Source: Lachnospiraceae bacterium
Lineage (GTDB): Bacteria; Bacillota; Clostridia; Lachnospirales; Lachnospiraceae
Reading direction: 5' to 3'
Assembly: GCA_910575555.1 (NCBI GenBank)
Contig: CAJTFX010000023.1
Location: 1-64,000, forward strand
Length of the DNA: 64,000 bases
A program made the translations under genes and the position numbers. The notes beneath the pieces are model-generated. The model had not been told where the DNA came from and made no database searches. It saw only the letters and a program-made list of their open reading frames with translations. How positions within the stretch are numbered: the first letter of the stretch is position 1; the number at the start of each line of letters is the position of its first letter. Below, piece by piece: positions 44,698 to 53,740 of the stretch.

Positions 44698-45584
44698 TAC
44701 TTATCCTCCTTTTCCCATTTTCCGATAATCGTAAAGTATACCACGCAAATCATCAGTAAGAATGCCAGCAACAGCATGGTAACTGCAGAAGATCTTCCTA
44801 ACAATTTAGTATTCCATCCCATGTTATAAGCATAGATCGGCATGGTGGTGGTTGCATTTGCAGGGCCGCCTCCTGTCAGCAGGTAAATAATATCAAAGTT
44901 ATTAAATACCCAAATGGTACGGAGCACTACCAACAGACCCACCACAATCTTAATATGGGGAACTGTAATATACCAGAACTGCTGCACCTTAGAAGCCCCG
45001 TCAATCTGTGCCGCCTCATACTGTTCCTGAGGGATTGTCTGCAGGGCAGACAGCACATTTACCATAATCATCGGAGCGCCAAACCATACATTGATAAAAA
45101 TCAGAGTCAAAAATACCAGGCCGCTGTCACTGAGGAACTGCGGCAGTTCGCTGCAGATGCCCAACTGCACCAACAGATTGGGAACAAAACCTGAAACTCC
45201 GTTTAAAATCCATTTCCAGGAAAGCGCGATAACAATTGAGGGAAATGCCCAGGGAATAATCATCAGTGTCCTGTATACTCCTTTACCCATGTTGACACGA
45301 TTGATTGCAAGAGCTGCAGTAAAACCGATAAACAACTGTCCAAACAGAGAACCTACCGTCCATAGAATAGAAGTAAAAAACGCTTTGTAAAAATTCGAGT
45401 CTGAAAGTACCGCCTTATAGTTATCCACCCCTATAAAATCATACGACGCCCGAATCAGATGTTTTGTTGTCATGCTGTAATACAGACTGGAAAAAATCGG
45501 ATATATCAGCAATGCGCCTACAATCACCAGCGCGGGAAGGACAAAAATCCATCGGGCATAATCAAATTTTACTTTTCTTTTCAT
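44697..45584 (-). CDS. ABC importer permease, sialic acid type (MalF-like)
   Basis: This 295-residue partner permease has six membrane segments, starting at about residue 12, and an EAA loop (EQYEAAQIDGASKVQQFWYI). It pairs with the permease gene that overlaps it by one base and with the binding protein encoded 115 bp upstream. The gap before it holds a hairpin that may favour higher levels of the binding protein. Confidence 0.88.
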   Translation of the reverse strand: MKRKVKFDYARWIFVLPALVIVGALLIYPIFSSLYYSMTTKHLIRASYDFIGVDNYKAVLSDSNFYKAFFTSILWTVGSLFGQLFIGFTAALAINRVNMGKGVYRTLMIIPWAFPSIVIALSWKWILNGVSGFVPNLLVQLGICSELPQFLSDSGLVFLTLIFINVWFGAPMIMVNVLSALQTIPQEQYEAAQIDGASKVQQFWYITVPHIKIVVGLLVVLRTIWVFNNFDIIYLLTGGGPANATTTMPIYAYNMGWNTKLLGRSSAVTMLLLAFLLMICVVYFTIIGKWEKEDK

Positions 45585-45623
45585 TTCATTACCATATGCC
45601 TTTCTTAATCTGCGGCCGCCGCA

Positions 45624-45669
45624 GGAAACATCCGGCAGTCATTGATACTGCATCCGCCTTCCTGTTTCC
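45624..45669 (-). terminator. Attenuating hairpin after the binding-protein gene
   Basis: On the minus strand GGAAACA pairs with TGTTTCC and an inner GCAGT with ACTGC, forming a long hairpin without a strong T run. Such hairpins after solute-binding-protein genes raise its mRNA level over that of the permeases. Confidence 0.6.
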
Positions 45670-45699
45670 CTTTTCACGCGGCCGCCTCTCTACTGCAAA

Positions 45700-47058
45700 C
45701 TACTGTACAGTAAGGAACAATTCATTTAATTTGTCCTCCGCAGCTTTTGCCGCCTCTTCCACATCTGTTCCGTTGGTAATGATGTCCTGGAACATGCTCT
45801 CAATAATTCCCTGTGAAGTAAGGAAGCCTGCCTGAACGCTGGGTCCGTGCTCGTATCCAATTGCAGTTCCTTTGTTCATTGCATCTGTAATTACTTCCAC
45901 TGCATTAGAGAATTTCTGAACAGTTTCATTCTTCTGATATTCCGGTGTATCGGAAATTCCGGTGATGGAAGGAAGCATACCTACCGGAGTTGCATCCAGG
46001 AATTTGATATAAGTATCTTTCTCATAAAGTTTTTTGATAAATGCCTTACAGATATCCTGATGCTCGGAATTATTCCAAACAACCATAGGAATGTTGGAGG
46101 TCTCTGCTCCATGATCCGGGTCATCCGCATTGATCTTCGGCAGCGGCGCACAGTCAATCTGGTCTACTAAATCCGGTGAGTTTGTCTCCACTCCGCCAAT
46201 CTGGAATCCAGAGTTAAAGTCAAAGGCTGTTTTACCCTGATAGAACAGGTTCGCCTGATCCAGTACCGCATAGTTCACAGAATCTTTCGGTGAGCAGTTC
46301 TCATAAATGTCTAACCAGTAGTTGATGCCTTCAATTGCCAGGTCACTGGTCAAATCTGCCTTCAGGTCATCGGTCAGAAGGCTTCCGCCGCCCCGTCTTA
46401 CATAGAAGTTCAAAAATCTTGTTCCCATCAGGTCATTGGAGCCGCATGGGAATGAACATCCATACACGCCGTCTTTGGTAAGGGCTTTTGCAGCTTCTGC
46501 AAATTCAGCCCAAGTGGTTGGTACGGAAAGCCCTGCCGCCTCTAATAAATCCTTTCTGTACCACATAACCTGTGCATGGGAATACAGAGGAAGGGAATAA
46601 CATGCGCCGTCTTTCTCACCTTCGGACAATGCAGCTTCGGAGAATTTATCTCTTCCGATGTCGTCAATCAAATCATCCACCGGCACTAATGCTTCGGAAT
46701 CCATCATTTCCACCACATGTCCCGGAAGGGCCGTACTCATATCCGGCACGTTTCCAGAGGCAAGCCCTGTGGTCCACTTTGTATAAAAATCTCCCCATGA
46801 AAATGTTTCAATCGTAATTTTTACATCCAGATTATCCTTCATAAACTGATCTGCTGTTTCCTGAATCACTTCCAGTCTCGGACCCTGGGTGAAAGAATGC
46901 CAGAATGTGATATCGCCTTCTAATTTTCCCGATTCCTCCTCAGTTGTCCCGTTGGATGCCTCCTGCGATGCTGAACCTTTGTCTTTGGAACCGCAACCAG
47001 CAAGTATCGTCGTGGCAATCATAGTTCCTGCCAGTAAAATGGCCAATTTTCTTCTCAT
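45700..47058 (-). CDS. ABC importer binding lipoprotein for 2,7-anhydro-Neu5Ac
   Basis: This 452-residue lipoprotein has signal peptide MRRKLAILLAGTMIATTILA and a lipobox Cys in LAGCGSKDK, then a cluster B solute-binding fold (ITFWHSFTQGPRLEVIQETA and later GSNDLMGTRF). It is the extracellular receptor of the importer. In R. gnavus the matching protein binds 2,7-anhydro-Neu5Ac and not Neu5Ac; that specificity is assumed here from the operon. It is the first gene of the transcript behind the promoter at 47142. Confidence 0.87.
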   Translation of the reverse strand: MRRKLAILLAGTMIATTILAGCGSKDKGSASQEASNGTTEEESGKLEGDITFWHSFTQGPRLEVIQETADQFMKDNLDVKITIETFSWGDFYTKWTTGLASGNVPDMSTALPGHVVEMMDSEALVPVDDLIDDIGRDKFSEAALSEGEKDGACYSLPLYSHAQVMWYRKDLLEAAGLSVPTTWAEFAEAAKALTKDGVYGCSFPCGSNDLMGTRFLNFYVRRGGGSLLTDDLKADLTSDLAIEGINYWLDIYENCSPKDSVNYAVLDQANLFYQGKTAFDFNSGFQIGGVETNSPDLVDQIDCAPLPKINADDPDHGAETSNIPMVVWNNSEHQDICKAFIKKLYEKDTYIKFLDATPVGMLPSITGISDTPEYQKNETVQKFSNAVEVITDAMNKGTAIGYEHGPSVQAGFLTSQGIIESMFQDIITNGTDVEEAAKAAEDKLNELFLTVQ

Positions 47059-47109
47059 AATCTCGTCCTCACTTATACATAATGCTGTTAACTAGTTACT
47101 CCTGATTCG

Positions 47110-47170
47110 TGTGGCCACATCAAATCGTTTATTGTATGTACATTTTATTGTTATTTTTTGTGCATGTCTA
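47110..47170 (-). promoter_or_regulatory. nan operon promoter region
   Basis: On the minus strand TAGACA (47165-47170), 17 bp and TAAAAT (47142-47147) form a modest promoter. The perfect palindrome TGTGGCCACA (47110-47119) lies between it and the RBS as a possible operator. The upstream DNA to 47256 is A/T-rich with no gene. Confidence 0.5.
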
Positions 47171-47256
47171 CTAAATACACTCTCAAAAATAGCATTAGAC
47201 ACTCATTTTTATATTTTTTCCTTTTTAAGCATTCCATAAACTACCATTTATAAAGG

Positions 47257-47306
47257 AAAAGCAGCTCTGACCACCAATCCGGTTTGATTATGTGTTGAGC
47301 TGCTTT
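47257..47306 (-). terminator. Terminator after the YhcH gene
   Basis: AAAGCAGCTC pairs with GAGCTGCTTT across a loop of about 29 bases, ending in a T-rich stretch on the minus strand. It lies after the dispersed repeat and before the nan promoter. Confidence 0.6.
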
Positions 47307-47308
47307 CT

Positions 47309-47493
47309 ATTACTCCGGCGGTTAAATATCGCAGTAGATTACGCAGAACAAATCTTCATATGCAAGGCGGAAGATTGATCTGTAGCGAGTGCTACAGCGA
47401 TTGATGAGGGTCTGCCCCGCTTTATCGGGCACAACGCAGCAGATGGAGGTTTGAGCAAGTAAGATACTGTGATATTTAACCGCCGGAGTAATA
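47309..47493. repeat. Dispersed inverted-repeat element, copy 2 (185 bp)
   Basis: Its ends match those of the 78-bp element at 7265: ATTACTCCGGCGGTTAAATA and its complement, here with two mismatches between ends. The interior differs and contains a CTGTAGC/GCTACAG hairpin. The element touches the stop codon of the YhcH gene, so it was inserted at, or grew into, the 3' end of that gene. Confidence 0.75.
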
Positions 47494-47955
47494 TTATTGT
47501 GCGGTTTTCACTTTAATTTTAACAACTATTTTTTTAACTGTCTCAGGCTTCTCATTCATCATAGCCACTTTATGGGCGTCGCTTGGGTAGCATACCATGA
47601 AATCACCCGGCTTCAGCAGATATCTTCCCGATTCCTGGCCTGTGTAGAATCCAATGTCCTTTTCCTCGCTGAAGGGCGTTTTAACCTGAAGGCCGCATAC
47701 ATCCGCCGTTGCGATTCTTTCCGCGCCTTCCATAATGTAGTGAAGGTCAATGTACTTTCTGTGCGCCTCGTAAGCACATTCTTTTTCTTCTTTGCTGACA
47801 AATGAAACCGGGTTTGCAAAACTGCAGTCCTCCTGAATCACCGTATTCGGAAGCAGTTCCTCCCATTTTCCTATCTTATCCAGATAGCACAGCGCCTGGT
47901 AAATTTCCGCATCTCCCTTATAGTTCTCCTTGTTTTTCAGGGAATCAAATATCAT
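47494..47955 (-). CDS. nanQ: YhcH/NanQ family N-acetylneuraminate anomerase
   Basis: This 153-residue cupin of the YhcH/YjgK/YiaL (DUF386) family begins MIFDSLKNKENYKGDAEIY. It has the metal-site blocks HRKYIDLHYIMEGAERI and MVCYPSDAHKVAMM with the conserved His and Glu. E. coli YhcH has been shown to speed the opening of alpha-Neu5Ac to the form used by the lyase. The ATG at 47955 has AAAGGAG 9 bases before it. It is the first nan gene on this strand but has a terminator and repeat element between it and the rest. Confidence 0.82.
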   Translation of the reverse strand: MIFDSLKNKENYKGDAEIYQALCYLDKIGKWEELLPNTVIQEDCSFANPVSFVSKEEKECAYEAHRKYIDLHYIMEGAERIATADVCGLQVKTPFSEEKDIGFYTGQESGRYLLKPGDFMVCYPSDAHKVAMMNEKPETVKKIVVKIKVKTAQ

Positions 47956-48152
47956 TGTGCCGCTCTCCTTTCTAAATCCTGCGAATCTCATTAATGGTAT
48001 CTATTTTACTATTATAAGGGACAAAAAAAATTTCCGATACGGATGATACATCTATTAATAGCACTACACGCTCATTTTTGTGCTTATTTTCTGTTTTTAT
48101 CAAGCGCCTGCAGCCAGCAGGGGATAGAATCTGTGACAGAACGCAAAGAAAA

Positions 48153-48181
48153 AAGCCTTGGGAACTTGAATTCCCAGGCTT
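48153..48181 (-). terminator. Terminator downstream of tRNA-Cys
   Basis: AAGCCTTGGGAA pairs with TTCCCAGGCTT, followed on the minus strand by TTTTTTC. It lies 8 bases after the 3' end of the tRNA fragment, as expected for the original tRNA transcript. The region 47956-48152 has no other gene. Confidence 0.8.
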
Positions 48182-48189
48182 CTTCAAAG

Positions 48190-48236
48190 AGGCGCAGACC
48201 GGATTTGAACCGGTGAATCAGGGTGTTGCAGACCCC
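48190..48236 (-). repeat. tRNA-Cys(GCA) 3' fragment, candidate att site
   Basis: Read on the minus strand it has an anticodon arm with loop CTGCAAC (anticodon GCA), a short variable loop, a complete T-arm CCGGTTCAAATCCGG and the 3' acceptor strand CTGCGCC. The 5' half is absent; upstream is a different sequence with a 9-bp hairpin (48241-48276). Integrases often use the 3' half of a tRNA gene as attachment core, leaving such a copy at the far end. With this orientation the island lies to the right and nan is chromosomal DNA. Confidence 0.75.
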
Positions 48237-48430
48237 AGAAGAAAACCTTGGAGCCCGCTAAAACTCTAAGGTTTTCCAATCTGTCCACCCTATATCTACC
48301 CTAATTTTCATGTTGCTTTCATGCCATATCAGGTATTTTACTGTGCAAAATCTATGCCACTTAGCACCCCTATGGGCATATTATAAACATTTTGGTATCT
48401 TTCGTCTACAATATTATATGAAGGTTTATC

Positions 48431-49206
48431 TTGACTTATCAATTAGAGTTAAAACAAATTGTGGATTTTCCACGCTACCGGATTTACCGGGTATTTATAC
48501 ACCCCCTTTTGAAAGACAGAAGCATCCGTACCAACGGAGGTTCCTGTCTTTTTTATTTTCTCATTTTATGTTCTTATGCAAATTACAGCTTCTCTTATCG
48601 GAACATCGAACACCTTACTTACAAAGTTGTTCCTGACGAATGGATCTATTCTCTTAAAGAACTCCAGATTCACTTCCGCCAAAAATTCAAGCACCAGGTC
48701 ATATCCATACTGGATACCTTGGTCGAGCAAAATCTTTTAACCTACTCACTGCATGAAAAAAATAAGATTATTCAATACAAGATCAAAGACTGGTCAAAAG
48801 ATAATGCTGCCCTTTTCTATAATTACCCATGCAAAAAAGACATTGGGTTTTTCTTTTTTCCAATCGCAGATGTACATAAACTAATCGGACTAGGAAAATA
48901 TTCGGAAATGGATGCTCTTTTGGAGCTTTGGATTCATGCAGTCTATAATGCTCCATCTGTACAAGGCTCTGATTCCGGTCCGGTAGTATATTTTCGTAAT
49001 CAGACCAGAAATCCCTTGTTCAATTATCAAGAACTTGCCAGACGTTGGAAACAGGCGAAATTTTCTATATCCCGTCTGCTAAAAAACTTAAACATACCTG
49101 CATAATCACACTGATTCCCTATTCCGGGAAACATGGCAGCATGGTATATCTACGTAATTATCTGCCCGTTATGTTTAATCTCAGTGATGTCATGATTGAT
49201 AAGTAG
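48431..49206 (+). pseudogene. Mobile-element wHTH protein, frameshifted
   Basis: The first frame (48431-49105, 224 residues) starts MTYQLELKQIVDFPRYRIYR and is a type known from Clostridia integrative elements, with a winged helix near the C terminus (NYQELARRWKQAKFSISRLL). After an A-rich run at about 49083 it goes out of frame to a stop. The expected C-terminal part (LIPYSGKHGSMVYLRNYLPV and onward) continues in another frame and ends at TAG 49204. A single frameshift thus broke the gene. It probably regulates or initiates a function of the lost element. Confidence 0.65.
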
Positions 49207-49215
49207 GAAATTGCC

Positions 49216-49599
49216 ATGAAAAAGCAACTAGCAATACATATACCCGAAGACACCTTGCCTGTTAAAAACAATTCTGAATGCGTTTCAGAATCTAGTACTA
49301 ACGAACAAATCATCGTTTCACAGAAAGGCTCCTGCGCCCCAGAATCACACATCAAAGCCACTATTCGAAAAGTCACTGAAATACTGGAAATACAAGGCCT
49401 TTCTTGTTGTAGATGCCCTAAAACAAAGTATATATTATCTCCTTTATCAGCCTGTAAGAATACAGTATATCTATATTCATTACGTATTATCCGCCCCTGG
49501 GGAAAGCATCCTACCAATTTGAAAGTACGACTTGTTGCTAGACAAAGGCAGTGCGTAGGTACTGCGTACAAAACTAGCGTGGATTATTTTTATCCATAA
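49216..49599 (+). CDS. Hypothetical mobile-element protein
   Basis: This 127-residue protein starts at an ATG 10 bases after the previous reading frame. It has six cysteines, with a CCRCPKTKYILSPLSAC group that may bind metal, and a basic C-terminal half. It is not recognised beyond being a regular companion of the preceding gene in integrative elements. A group II intron begins a few bases after its stop, so the natural C terminus may have been longer. Confidence 0.5.
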   Translation: MKKQLAIHIPEDTLPVKNNSECVSESSTNEQIIVSQKGSCAPESHIKATIRKVTEILEIQGLSCCRCPKTKYILSPLSACKNTVYLYSLRIIRPWGKHPTNLKVRLVARQRQCVGTAYKTSVDYFYP

Positions 49600-49605
49600 C
49601 TGTTA

Positions 49606-52151
49606 TTGCGATAGGTGAAATGAGAGGGTAACGCCTTGAAACGCCTGCTCAAAGAAACGCCATGCAAAAGGGGAGATAATGCCCCCGCTGTATGAAGTGC
49701 GTTAAGATGTCCAGTGTCCGCCCTAACAAGTAATGTTGAGGAAAACCGAACCAGAGGTGGTCGAGCGGTATAGGGCTAGAGTCTATAAAATACCTATGGT
49801 TAGGATGTTATTGAATTAGCTGACGAAGTGGGGAATGTACGAATCTAAAATTGGACTGCGTAGAAATGCGTAGAGGGACACGTAAGTGTGGCAACTGTGG
49901 TAGAGTAAAAATTTTCGATATGAAATACCATATAGTGTTACAGGCACTATCAAGGTTGCAGGTTCATACTCACGACCTAAGGGTATAGATGGAAGGATAG
50001 CGGTAACGGAACAAGGAAAGCCTGGAAGATGGAGAAATTATCTTCTGTGAAATCTTAGTAAGGAAAGGCAGAGGCTATAACTTACTTTAATTCAGGTGAT
50101 AGTGGTGGCACCAAGCTATGAAGTTTCTGTAATGGAAATGGAGCGATAGCCACCAGACGGAAAATTACAATGGAAAGAGAGGTAGATTTGTTCAAGGTTC
50201 GGGTATGACTAAGAGATGCTGAAATTCCGAAAGGGAGGTTAGCAGACTTGGACACGAAAGCCAAAAAGAGAGAACAGCTAAGAAATAATGAGTATTACGA
50301 TATGCAGGAGGTCTTTGACCAACTGTATGCAAACGCAGGGAATAATGCAAAATTCACACATTTAATGCAAATCGTAATGAGTGCGGAAAACATCAAACTT
50401 GCATATAGGAATATCAAGAAAAACAAGGGTTCAGCAACCAAAGGTACTGACGGCAAGACAATAAGGGATTATGAAAGCATGAATGAGGAAGAAATGATTG
50501 CATACTTTCAGTCCAAAATGATGAATTATAATCCGAAAAGCGTCAGACGGGTAGAGATACCAAAACCGAATGGGAAAATGAGACCTCTGGGTATTCCGTG
50601 CATGGAGGACAGAATCATACAGCAGTGCCTATAGCAGGTGCTTGAACCGATATGCGAAGCAAAGTTTTATAAGCATAGCTATGGGTTCAGACCAAACCGT
50701 TCCACAAGGCACGCAGTAGCAAGATATTCTTATCTTGTAAACATCATGCGGCTGTACTATGTGGTTGATGTTGATATAAAAGGATTTTTCGATAATGTAA
50801 ACCATGCAAAGCTAATGAAGCAGTTGTGGGCAATCGGCATAAGGGATAAATGCGTCCTGAGTGTCATCGGCAAGATACTGAAATCAGAAATAGAGGGTAT
50901 CGGAATTGCGGAAAGAGGTGTCCCACAGGGCGGAGTTATCAGTCCTTTGCTTGCAAATGTTGTACTGAATGAACTGGACTGGTGGGTTGCAGGACAATGG
51001 GAGAATCTTCCAACGAAGCACGAATATAAAGGCACAAACCACAAGTATACAGCTATCAGAAAGACAGCACTGAAAGAAATGCACATCGTACGTTACGCTG
51101 ATGATTTTAAAATATTTTGCAGTAATCCCAAAACAGCAGAGAAAGTGCTGGCGGCGACAAAGATGTGGCTGAAAGAGAGACTGGGTTTGGAAGTAAGCGG
51201 GGAAAAGACAAAGATAACTTACTTAAAGAAAAACTCAAGCGAATTTCTCGGAATTAAATTTAAGGCTGTGCCGAAAGGCAGGAAATATATAGCCAGAAGC
51301 CACATGACAGACAAAAATATCAACAAGGTTGCTGAAAACATCAAGAAACAGATAGCAGCAATACAACACCACACTGTGAAGAATGAAGTAGTGAAGCTCA
51401 ACTCAATCATCTTAGGAGTGCATAACTACTATTCAATGGCTACCATGTGTAACATTGACTTTCACAGGGTATATTTCTTAGTCAAACCGACCATGAACAG
51501 GCTGAAAAAGAATTACACAAGAGGACACCCTACCAATGCGATTTATCTGAAACTATATGGGAATTACACAACCAACATTTATAACATTGCAGGAATAGAT
51601 GTATTTCCGCTGTACGGTGTAGTGCTGAAAAAGACATTGAGTTTTAAACAGGAAATCTGCAACTACACGAAAGAGGGAAGAAACCTAATCCACAGCAATC
51701 TGAATGACAGTCTGCAAGTGCTGATTGAGTATTTACTGGAAAATCGTGACGAGCATGAAACAGTCAAATTTAATGATAACCGTATCTCAAAATTAGCAGG
51801 GCAGAATGGGAAAAGTTTTATATCGGGTATGAAACTGGAGACAGGAAACATGGTCTGTTGTAGGAAGCTGCCAAAGAATAAAGGCGGTACAGACGACTAT
51901 GAGAATCTTGTGTGGATTACCGTAAAAGAACAAGAACTGATTACCAAAGTGGAAATTTCTGAAAAAGATTTAGTAGGTGTGGAACTGGACGACAAGGCTA
52001 AGAAAAAGCTTAATTCTTTGAGGTTATTAGTGGAAAATCTACCAATTTAACAGAGTAAGGATTCGTTGGGGCGCCGTATGAGCAGGAAACTCTCACGTAC
52101 GGTGCTAAGTGGGGGAAAAGGTGGAGACAATATCAAAACCTTACCTATCAC
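49606..52151 (+). mobile_element. Group II intron
   Basis: The 5' end begins near TTGCGATAGGTG, in a setting of group II introns with ORF. Domains I-IV cover the 640 bases before and the maturase ORF. Domain V is visible at about 52070-52110 (GCCGTATGAGCAGGAAACTC, then TCACGTACGGT), and domain VI ends near ACCTTACCTATCAC. Exact ends are estimated. It is inserted between genes of the decayed element and shares its orientation. Confidence 0.8.
50248..52050 (+). pseudogene. ltrA: Group II intron reverse transcriptase/maturase with amber codon
   Basis: The 601-codon frame has one in-frame TAG at 50632-50634 (after DRIIQQCL). The two parts otherwise join exactly: RT motifs (PKPNGKMRPLGIP, GFRPNRSTRHAV, the catalytic VRYADDFKIFC), the maturase X domain, and an HNH endonuclease tail (CCRKLPKNKGGTDDYENLVW). 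The start is TTG at 50248 with AGGGAGG 8 bases upstream. With the stop codon the intron would be inactive by itself unless read through or helped by another copy. Confidence 0.85.
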
Positions 52152-52276
52152 AATTAAAACTAAAACCAGAAAATCCCGCTGTCACCAACGTCCCAGAGCA
52201 TACTCCTCCTCTGCAGCATACCTTACCTGCCTTCTCCTGAAATTCCAGAAGTTCTGTTGAAAAGAGGGGTTGTATA

Positions 52277-52789
52277 ATGGCAAAGAAAAATCACCCCCCT
52301 GTTTCTTGCTGAAGTAGAAAATAATCCGCTGTACCATGATATCTATAAACTACTTCGTTGTTACCGGGATTCTACTGATAGCCTGATGGTTGCTGTCCGG
52401 CAGGTAGAAATTCAGTTTTAACTGGAATACAACACCGGTGTAGACGAATTTCTGGATTCCATCTATGCTGCAGGAGCAGATCTGGGAGACAGCCAGATTG
52501 AAGAATGGGCAAAAGTATTGCCCGCAGTAATAAAATGATAAAGCTGTTCCTCTCTTCTGTGGATCTGCTCCGGAAAAATCATAAACATGGGGAAGAATAT
52601 TACTGGATATTATATTACGCCTTTCTGTCTCCCCATGAACTGAAAAACACAGAGAAAATCCTGGAAGATTTGGAAAAGCACGTTCCCAGTATCTCCTACC
52701 GGACGTACTACCGAAGGAGGCAGGCTGCTATTAACGCTCTTAGCAGCATACTATGGGGATTTTCTGCAAAAGGGACACTGAAACTTTAA
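52277..52789 (+). pseudogene. Sigma-like mobile-element protein, multiply broken
   Basis: From ATG 52277 the sequence encodes in pieces: LFLAEVENNPLYHDIYKLLR and YRDSTDSLMVAVRQVEIQF, a stop, TGVDEFLDSIYAAGADLGDS, and after another shift LLRKNHKHGEEYYWILYYAF and SYRTYYRRRQAAINALSSIL. The last part resembles sigma-70/ArpU-type control proteins of conjugative elements. At least one frameshift in a C run, one stop and another frameshift are present. It confirms decay of the element. Confidence 0.65.
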
Positions 52790-52975
52790 ATATATTTTCC
52801 CAAAACAGTTTTAATAAACCAGATGACTATATCATTCAATAATCGTCCAACTAAGGCAAAAAAATAGCAATCTACGCAATATTTATTGTATTTACTAAAA
52901 TTTATATTACAATTTAATCATAAAACAAAGCTATTTCCACAGTATTTTCGCATCACCAAAATAAGGAGGGGTAAC

Positions 52976-53134
52976 ATGAAGAAAGATGAAAAACGCTTTA
53001 AAGTAATCTATACTCAAGGTGCCATGACTTGCATATTGTTTGACAAAATAACCGGTATAAATTATCTATTCTACAACGGAGGTCTTACACCTTTACTTGA
53101 TTCAAATGGCAACGTAGTTATATCAAAAAAGTAA
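52976..53134 (+). CDS. DUF6440 small protein
   Basis: This 52-residue protein is charged at the N terminus (MKKDEKRFKVIYTQG) and has the DUF6440 pattern (DKITGINYLFYNGGLTPLLD, then SNGNVVI). The ATG at 52976 has AAGGAGGGG 5 bases upstream; an upstream in-frame ATG lacks an RBS. The family is widespread in Bacillota and of unknown function. It precedes the putative precursor peptide by 78 bp. It may be part of the same transcript, or a bystander. Confidence 0.7.
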   Translation: MKKDEKRFKVIYTQGAMTCILFDKITGINYLFYNGGLTPLLDSNGNVVISKK

Positions 53135-53212
53135 AATCTTACGAATTGTATGTTAACACAGAACTTAATTAATTAAGTAATCATAATATTTATACGAAGA
53201 GGAGGTGAGATT

Positions 53213-53347
53213 ATGGCTTATACCGTTCCTGAAATCAGCACCAGTAGTTCAGCTAATGTTCATGAAATGGGCTTAATAGCTGCAACAGTAATTGGTTCCG
53301 TTTTATCCGGTGTATCTGGAGGAATTGCATCCGCAGTATTTGGATAA
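53213..53347 (+). CDS. Putative RiPP precursor peptide, 44 residues
   Basis: A small ORF with a strong RBS (GAGGAGGTGAG) encodes MAYTVPEISTSSSANVHEMG followed by a glycine- and small-residue-rich hydrophobic part (LIAATVIGSVLSGVSGGIAS, AVFG). It has no cysteine or tryptophan. The polar first half may be a leader and the helical second half a membrane-active core. It is followed by a strong hairpin, then by PqqD-like and radical SAM genes, the order expected of a RiPP precursor with higher expression than its enzymes. It matches no family I know. An unmodified bacteriocin-like peptide is the alternative. Confidence 0.7.
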   Translation: MAYTVPEISTSSSANVHEMGLIAATVIGSVLSGVSGGIASAVFG

Positions 53348-53353
53348 AAGCAG

Positions 53354-53403
53354 AAAAAGTAGCTAGGATTTCTATACAACATTTAAAGTCCTGGCTACTT
53401 TTT
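53354..53403 (+). terminator. Attenuator after the precursor gene
   Basis: AAAAAGTAGCTAGGA pairs with TCCTGGCTACTTTTT (one G-T pair) around a loop of about 20 bases, and a T-rich tail follows. Partial termination here would make precursor mRNA exceed that of the enzymes. Confidence 0.82.
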
Positions 53404-53443
53404 ATTATTTACTTTACAACCAATCACCTATGGAGGGATATTT

Positions 53444-53719
53444 ATGGATAATATTATAAAAACTTCTGTAATAGCGTGGTATCGTACTGATACATACATC
53501 GAATTACTGACATATCAGAATTCCGTTGTAAAATTATTTGGATCGCTTGGCGACCTATTTGAGATTATCAGCTTAAATACAAACGAAGAAGATATATATA
53601 AACTTGCAAGTTCATTCATGTCTTATGAGATAATAAAACAAAGTCTTGTCGATTTACACTCCAATGGTTTTATTAAGATTTGGTCTGCTGATAATCTTTT
53701 TAACTCAATTTTTTCTTAA
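53444..53719 (+). CDS. PqqD-like RiPP recognition protein
   Basis: This 91-residue protein has the wing-helix pattern of a stand-alone RiPP recognition element: strands at 7-30, then SLGDLFEIISLNTNEEDIYK, and ASSFMSYEIIKQSLVDLHSN with GFI at the end of the third helix. PqqD proteins hold the leader of the precursor and present it to a radical SAM enzyme. The start has TGGAGGG 8 bases upstream. It is the first gene of the enzyme part of the operon, 21 bp before the B12 radical SAM gene. Confidence 0.72.
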   Translation: MDNIIKTSVIAWYRTDTYIELLTYQNSVVKLFGSLGDLFEIISLNTNEEDIYKLASSFMSYEIIKQSLVDLHSNGFIKIWSADNLFNSIFS

Positions 53720-53740
53720 CTGCAAAAGAGGGCGAAAAAT

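Noticed and set aside
48241-48276. GAAAACCTT/AAGGTTTTC hairpin next to the tRNA-Cys piece, first taken for a tRNA 5' half or intron.
   Set aside because: It does not pair with the acceptor or D-arm positions and has no D-loop. It is more likely an integrase arm site or chance hairpin.
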